From: Acidobacteriaceae bacterium
GTDB taxonomy: Bacteria > Acidobacteriota > Terriglobia > Terriglobales > Acidobacteriaceae
Direction of reading: 5' to 3'
Length of the DNA: 10,172 nucleotides
Assembly: GCA_003162255.1 (NCBI GenBank)
Contig: PMMJ01000118.1
Location: 1-10,172 of the forward strand
A program made the position numbers and the translations under genes. The notes beneath the pieces were generated by a model, which did no database searches, had not been told where the DNA came from, and saw only the letters and a program-made list of their open reading frames with translations. The stretch's first letter is position 1, and every line of letters starts with the position of its first letter. Below are positions 6,833-10,172 of the stretch, one piece after another.

Positions 6833-7828
6833 ATGGCAGAATTTGAAACACCGCAGAGTCCGCTGGGTCCAGAGCCAGAGCTGCATCTTCTTCTGAACAA
6901 TCAGACTCTGGATGAGCCGCTGTGGAAGTCCCTGTTCCGCAACATTGACGACTTTTTCTTCCCCAAGAAACTCCCTCCGCTGGTCCTGACCTCGAAGCCC
7001 GTCCCGGTGCGTGACATCTGGGGCTTCTACAACTACAAGGGACGCGGAGTGGCCGGCTCGACCGTCATCCACCTGCTGGCCTTGGCCCTCATCATCACAG
7101 CTACATATCTGGGACGGAAGATCGTCGACGTCGCGAAGCCGAAAGCGACCGTTGAATTGATTATGCCCGATGACATGCCCGCTCTGCCACCTTCGAAGAC
7201 CCAGAGCGGTGGCGGCGGCGGTGGTGGCGATCGCGACAAACTACAGGCATCGGAAGGCCGTTTGCCCAAGCAGTCCATGCAGCAGATCACTCCGCCCATG
7301 GCCGTGGTGCGCAACCAGGATCCGAAACTGGCCGTCGCCCCGACGATCGTGGTTCCCCCCGACATTCACCTGCAGCAGCCAAACATGCCCGAACTGGGCG
7401 ATCCGCTTTCGCATCTGCCGTCCGTGCCTTCGAATGGAACTGGATCTGGCGGGGGCATTGGTTCCGGCAACGGTGGCGGCGTGGGCTCGGGCGAAGGTCC
7501 CGGATACGGCCCTGGTCACGGTGGCGGCGTTGGTGGTGGAGCATTCCGCGTTGGCGGCGGTGTTTCTGCTCCAAAAGCGATCTATGCGCCCGACCCCGAG
7601 TATTCGGAGGAAGCCCGCAAGGTTAAGCACATGGGCACCGTAGTATTGTGGCTGGTGGTCGGCCCTGACGGCAAGCCGCGAGATATTAAAGTGTTGCGGA
7701 CTTTAGGATTGGGTCTGGATGAAAAGGCTATCGAAGCGGTAAGAAACTGGCGCTTCGAGCCGGCCATGAAAGATAACAAGCCAGTCGCCGTGCAGATCAA
7801 CGTCGAAGTCAATTTCCACTTGTACTGA
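6833..7828 (+). CDS. Energy transducer TonB family protein
   Basis: TonB proteins couple the inner-membrane ExbB/ExbD proton motor to outer-membrane TonB-dependent receptors. This one has 331 residues: an unusually long cytosolic N-terminus (1-72, with PPLVLTSKPVPVRDIWGFYN at 48-67), one membrane segment (about 73-93), a periplasmic linker (94-250), and a C-terminal TonB domain (about 251-331). The domain shows the typical PEYSEEARK, GTVVLWLVVGPDGK, LDEKAIEAVRNWRFEPA and closing beta-strand. The linker is glycine-rich (G7 run at 126-132; GSGGGIGSGNGGG and related repeats at 204-244) rather than the Pro-Lys/Pro-Glu rod of E. coli TonB. GGGAAA sits 3-8 bp before the ATG as a weak ribosome site. 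The gene stands alone between its own promoter and terminator; no exbB, exbD or receptor lies in the window. Confidence 0.92.
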   Translation: MAEFETPQSPLGPEPELHLLLNNQTLDEPLWKSLFRNIDDFFFPKKLPPLVLTSKPVPVRDIWGFYNYKGRGVAGSTVIHLLALALIITATYLGRKIVDVAKPKATVELIMPDDMPALPPSKTQSGGGGGGGDRDKLQASEGRLPKQSMQQITPPMAVVRNQDPKLAVAPTIVVPPDIHLQQPNMPELGDPLSHLPSVPSNGTGSGGGIGSGNGGGVGSGEGPGYGPGHGGGVGGGAFRVGGGVSAPKAIYAPDPEYSEEARKVKHMGTVVLWLVVGPDGKPRDIKVLRTLGLGLDEKAIEAVRNWRFEPAMKDNKPVAVQINVEVNFHLY

Positions 7829-7877
7829 GCGCGATCGAGGAATTCGGCGGTACCGAGAAAGTTTAGGAGCCCAGAAA

Positions 7878-7903
7878 GCGGCCGCGCGAGCGGCCCTTTT
7901 TTT
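7878..7903 (+). terminator. Intrinsic terminator of the TonB gene
   Basis: A 6-bp perfect all-GC stem, GGCCGC and GCGGCC (7880-7885, 7890-7895), encloses a GCGA tetraloop of the stable GNRA class. It is followed at once by C and seven T. An AAA just before the stem could pair with part of the T-run. It lies 50 bp after the TonB stop. The opposite strand lacks a good T-run, so it works mainly for the plus strand. Confidence 0.88.
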
Positions 7904-7906
7904 CAG

Positions 7907-7975
7907 TGGAGGGACGGGCGTCCCCGCGAGCCTGCCCTGAGCGAAGCCGAAGGGTCCATACCGTGCGCAGCACGG
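7907..7975. repeat. Cluster of repeat-like elements between tonB-type gene and murI
   Basis: Three elements lie side by side in the convergent gap. First, 7907-7927 matches 19 of 21 positions with 10105-10125 at the right edge, including the exact 13-mer CGGGCGTCCCCGC. Second, 7935-7954 is an imperfect palindrome, CCCTGAGCGAAGCCGAAGGG, of a type widely scattered in environmental bacterial genomes. Third, CCGTGC-GCA-GCACGG (7961-7975) is a perfect 6-bp hairpin 11 bp past the murI stop, which may help end murI transcription although no T-run follows. Confidence 0.6.
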
Positions 7976-7985
7976 CTCCCGCCGC

Positions 7986-8831
7986 CTACTCCTTCAAATC
8001 CACATGCACCACATCTTCCACCGGAAGCCCGAGGAAACGGGTCCCCATCATCCTGAATTTCTCCGCCGAATCGGTAGCAAAGAACTTGAGATCGGGAACG
8101 CCTCTTCGCTCGTCATTGATGGAAGACGGCGACGGCTCGATTTTCAGTTGGCGCCCCAGTTGAAGTTCCACTGCGCGCGCCGTCGACTCGGCCGAGTCCA
8201 CGATAGTGACGTGCGCCGGCGCCACTCGCCGCAACAGCGGCTTGATCAGTGGATAGTGGGTGCAGCCGAGCACCAGCACGTCGGCATTAAAATCGCCCGC
8301 GTCGTCCGCAAAAGCCTCCGACAAATAAATCCGTGCCACCTGCTCGGTCACCGTGTGTTCCACCCAGCCCTCTTCGACCAGCGGCACAAACAAAGGGCAA
8401 GCCTTCTCGCGCACCGCAACCTGGCGAGCTTCGAGCGCCCGCCGGTAGGCATGGCTGCGTATGGTTGCGTCCGTGCCGATGACCACCACCTTCCGCGCAC
8501 GAGTGGCCGCCGCTGCCGCTTCCGCTCCCGGCTCGACCACGCCGATCACTTCCACGCCCGCCGCCGCTTTGATCTCGTCGAGCGCCAGCGCGGTCGCCGT
8601 GTTGCACGCGATCACCAGCAGTTCCGCTCCGCGATCCTGCAAATAGCGCACCGCCCCCACCGCGTAATGCGCGACCGTGGCTGCTGACTTCGATCCGTAG
8701 GGAAGTCGCGCCGTGTCACCGAAGTAAAGATAGCCTGCGTCCGGAATGCGATCCAGCAGCGCGCGCAGTACGGTAAGCCCGCCTACGCCTGAGTCAAAAA
8801 CGCCAATCGTCGGCCTGCGTGAGGGAACCAT
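7986..8831 (-). CDS. murI: Glutamate racemase
   Basis: MurI interconverts L- and D-glutamate in the cytoplasm and so supplies the D-Glu of the peptidoglycan stem peptide. It needs no cofactor and uses two cysteines. The 281-residue protein has all signatures: GVFDSGVGGLTVL (10-22) with Asp13 and Ser14, FGDTARLPYGSKS (37-49), ACNTATALAL (75-84) with catalytic Cys76, VVEPG (98-102), and LGCTHYPL (188-195) with catalytic Cys190 and His192. Length is slightly above the usual 265-270, mainly from C-terminal residues. No convincing Shine-Dalgarno precedes ATG 8831, and alternatives would cut into the conserved first strand, so this start is kept. It lies 36 bp after the transglutaminase-like gene with no recognisable promoter between, so the two are likely co-transcribed. 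Confidence 0.96.
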   Translation of the reverse strand: MVPSRRPTIGVFDSGVGGLTVLRALLDRIPDAGYLYFGDTARLPYGSKSAATVAHYAVGAVRYLQDRGAELLVIACNTATALALDEIKAAAGVEVIGVVEPGAEAAAAATRARKVVVIGTDATIRSHAYRRALEARQVAVREKACPLFVPLVEEGWVEHTVTEQVARIYLSEAFADDAGDFNADVLVLGCTHYPLIKPLLRRVAPAHVTIVDSAESTARAVELQLGRQLKIEPSPSSINDERRGVPDLKFFATDSAEKFRMMGTRFLGLPVEDVVHVDLKE

Positions 8832-8867
8832 TCTGTTTATGATACAAGGCTCTACAACGTGGAAGCT

Positions 8868-9872
8868 CTAACGCGACCCGTTCAAGGCTGCGACATTTTC
8901 GCCCGCATCCTCAAACGAGAACGCGATCGAAACATTCGGATACTCTTTCCCGTCAATCTCCACATACGGATAAACAAAATAATTGAGCGGCGCCCCCTCC
9001 TGCGCCGGCGCGAGTCGCAGATCGCGTCCCTCGGTGAACTGCATCCGGTTCACATCGTGCGCGCCGAAAAAGTAATCGTGCTTTTCCGGATGCTTCCATG
9101 CCTCCGAAATATCCACCGGAACCCATCCCGTCGAATCCATATAGAACTCCGCCCAGCAGTGATACCCGGGAATCTCGGCCGAGTGTTTATCGGCGGGAAG
9201 TGGAAATCCGATCTGAAAACGCGCCGGAATCTTCACAGCCCGCGCCATCGAAATAAAGACCGAGTGAAAATCGGTGCAGTTGCCGTGCTTCGCATCACAG
9301 GCCCAGAGCGTGTCGCCGTGTCCCCATCCGGTGCCGCTCTTGTCGTATTTCATGGTGTGAAAAACGTATTCGTAAATGTCGCGCGCTTTTTCGAGCGGCG
9401 TAGCTGCGCCTTTTGTTTCCTGCGCGGCCAGTTGCGCCGGAACTCCCGTCACCGGCACCAGTCGATCCGGCTCCAGAAACCGCGCCAGTTCGACCGGCGG
9501 CACTTTCGCAGACGGCGCGCCGCCGACCGGCTTTCCATCCACCAGCACCACATGCTCCCGCCGCGCCACGTCATAGACCACCGAAAACGAGTACTCGCCC
9601 TTCTCCGCTTTCGAAGTCTCTCCATACAGAACCTCGTTCCCATATTCCGGCTGGTGAACCCTCTTCAGCGGCAGGTCGCCCCCGGTCGAAGTGACCTTCA
9701 CATCCTGAAAAGCGTCGGAGTGCGCCAGAGGAATCCAGACCCGCACGCGGCCACCCGGGCTGACATTTTTCACCGTGAATGAGTAGTGGAACGTGAAGTG
9801 GCGCTCCTTTTGGCCAAGAGCCGGCAAAGACAACAACGCAAGCAGCAGAAAAAGCAGGGACCGGCGCAGCAT
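8868..9872 (-). CDS. Secreted transglutaminase-like cysteine protease
   Basis: The 334-residue protein begins with a clear signal peptide (MLRR, a leucine-rich core, LPALG-Q; residues 1-20), so it should act in the periplasm or outside. An N-terminal beta-rich region (about 22-110) is followed by a transglutaminase-like core (about 155-260) with the full catalytic triad: Cys199 in HGNCTDFHS, His238 in GYHCWAEFY, Asp254 in VPVDISEAW. Family members are mostly cysteine peptidases or amidases rather than cross-linking enzymes; the substrate is unknown. The frame reaches an ATG at 9896, but ATG 9872 has a strong ribosome site and starts exactly at the signal peptide, so it is preferred. It lies 36 bp upstream of murI on the same strand, which hints at, but does not show, a cell-wall role. 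Confidence 0.88.
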   Translation of the reverse strand: MLRRSLLFLLLALLSLPALGQKERHFTFHYSFTVKNVSPGGRVRVWIPLAHSDAFQDVKVTSTGGDLPLKRVHQPEYGNEVLYGETSKAEKGEYSFSVVYDVARREHVVLVDGKPVGGAPSAKVPPVELARFLEPDRLVPVTGVPAQLAAQETKGAATPLEKARDIYEYVFHTMKYDKSGTGWGHGDTLWACDAKHGNCTDFHSVFISMARAVKIPARFQIGFPLPADKHSAEIPGYHCWAEFYMDSTGWVPVDISEAWKHPEKHDYFFGAHDVNRMQFTEGRDLRLAPAQEGAPLNYFVYPYVEIDGKEYPNVSIAFSFEDAGENVAALNGSR

Positions 9873-9878
9873 AACGCA

Positions 9879-9884
9879 TCCTTT
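9879..9884 (-). promoter_or_regulatory. Ribosome binding site fixing the transglutaminase-like start
   Basis: AAAGGA on the minus strand is 6 bases before ATG 9872, an ideal spacing. The in-frame ATG at 9896 has no comparable site. This decides the shorter start. Confidence 0.7.
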
Positions 9885-9894
9885 CGACGAGATC

Positions 9895-9922
9895 ATTTAA
9901 CGAACGATCTTCGTCTGGTAAA
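9895..9922 (-). promoter_or_regulatory. Possible promoter of the transglutaminase-like/murI pair
   Basis: On the minus strand TTTACC (9917-9922) and TTAAAT (9895-9900) are 16 bp apart and each match four of six bases of the vegetative consensus. Transcription would begin about 10 bases downstream of the second box, just ahead of the ribosome site at 9879-9884. The matches are weak, so this is only a candidate. Confidence 0.25.
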
Positions 9923-10015
9923 CGTTTGTTGATCAGCAGGGAAACGGCCGACGGACGTTTTAGGCAGGACTATCGTCAAGTAAAACCACGGCCGGAGAGT
10001 CGAGGCGCGCACCGC

Positions 10016-10035
10016 ATAGTTTCAAGTATAGTTTC
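10016..10035. repeat. Tandem ATAGTTTC pair with 12-bp period
   Basis: ATAGTTTC occurs at 10016-10023 and again at 10028-10035, so the repeats start 12 bp apart, close to one helical turn. They lie about 145-165 bp upstream of the transglutaminase-like start. Spaced direct repeats of this kind can be regulator sites, but two copies of an 8-mer are thin evidence. Confidence 0.3.
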
Positions 10036-10104
10036 GCAGTCTGCCCGTTACGTGAGCGGATTGTCAAATTCACTCGTCCGCGACGCATTGTTGTTGTGGC
10101 TTGA

Positions 10105-10160
10105 TGGAGCGCCGGGCGTCCCCGCCCGGCCACCATACTGCCGGACGCGGGAGACGCCCG
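10105..10160. repeat. Palindromic repeat cluster at the right edge
   Basis: GCCGGGCG and CGCCCGGC form a perfect 8-bp stem around TCCC (10111-10130). A further arm, GACGCCCG (10153-10160), is the exact reverse complement of CGGGCGTC (10113-10120), giving a larger alternative dyad. The first 21 bases match 7907-7927 at 19 positions, so this is a repeat family present at least twice in 2.2 kb, both times between genes. Confidence 0.65.
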
Positions 10161-10172
10161 TTACTCCACCCG

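Larger units (their letters stand above)
9873..10172. other. Non-coding right end of the window
   Basis: No gene is supported in these 300 bases. They hold the candidate promoter and ribosome site of the minus-strand gene, a tandem 8-mer (10016-10035), an isolated TTGACA on the minus strand (10062-10067) with no -10 at normal distance, and the palindromic repeat cluster near the edge. A plus-strand frame from 10104 runs off the edge but lies wholly inside the repeat, so it is not called. Confidence 0.6.

Noticed and set aside
7906..8163. An 85-codon plus-strand frame between the TonB gene and murI
   Set aside because: Its start encodes GRASPRACPERSRR, a peptide typical of false genes called over dispersed palindromic repeats. 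The rest is antisense to murI.
8004..8687. A 227-codon plus-strand frame antisense to murI
   Set aside because: MurI motifs on the minus strand are complete; this translation is basic and without motif.
8859..9782. A 307-codon plus-strand frame antisense to the transglutaminase-like gene
   Set aside because: The minus-strand frame has a signal peptide, ribosome site and catalytic triad. The plus-strand translation is Arg/His-rich with no recognisable motif.
7915..10160. CRISPR array or integrated element suggested by repeated GC-rich motifs
   Set aside because: There are only two copies of the longest repeat, 2.2 kb apart, with ordinary genes between and no cas, integrase or transposase gene.
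10104..10172. A plus-strand frame open to the right edge
   Set aside because: It is made wholly of the palindromic repeat and matches the false-gene peptide seen at 7906 (RASP).

Overview
The window looks like an ordinary, GC-rich chromosomal segment of a Gram-negative bacterium. Acidobacteriota is the most likely phylum. This is an inference from the style of the TonB protein (long cytosolic N-terminus with a PPL..TSKPVPVRDIWGFYNYK-type stretch and a glycine-rich linker), the beta-module/M48 protease, and the palindromic repeats in nearly every intergenic gap. No marker gene here proves it. I see no phage, transposon, CRISPR, tRNA or rRNA genes.

Layout. (1) 1-1423, plus strand: the end of a probable B12-binding radical SAM protein overlaps by 8 bp a membrane-anchored family 2 glycosyltransferase, so the two are probably coupled in a glycolipid or polysaccharide operon that extends off the left edge. 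(2) 1521-6541, minus strand, transcribed right to left: ileS (isoleucyl-tRNA synthetase), a secreted M48 metalloprotease, then lspA (signal peptidase II). The ileS-lspA neighbourhood is classical, but here a protease gene sits between the two. (3) 6542-6832: a divergent control region with an ileS -10 box, a 14-bp perfect palindrome, two copies of CGCGCATCTAA, and an ECF/sigma-E-like promoter that best fits the following gene. (4) 6833-7828, plus strand: a TonB energy transducer, closed by a strong intrinsic terminator at 7878-7903. (5) 7986-9872, minus strand: a secreted transglutaminase-like protease followed 36 bp later by murI (glutamate racemase). (6) 9873-10172: non-coding, with a tandem 8-mer, a possible promoter and a palindromic repeat cluster at the right edge.

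How the genes fit together. The theme is the cell envelope. MurI supplies D-glutamate for peptidoglycan, LspA matures lipoproteins, TonB energises outer-membrane transport, and the M48 and transglutaminase-like proteins are predicted to act outside the cytoplasm. The glycosyltransferase is membrane-associated. IleS is the housekeeping exception. Three start codons were moved inward from the longest reading frame: the protease to 3603, ileS to 6541 and the transglutaminase-like gene to 9872. I found no convincing new biological system. The most notable items are the protease between ileS and lspA, the set of unrelated intergenic palindromes, and the organised ileS/tonB control region.
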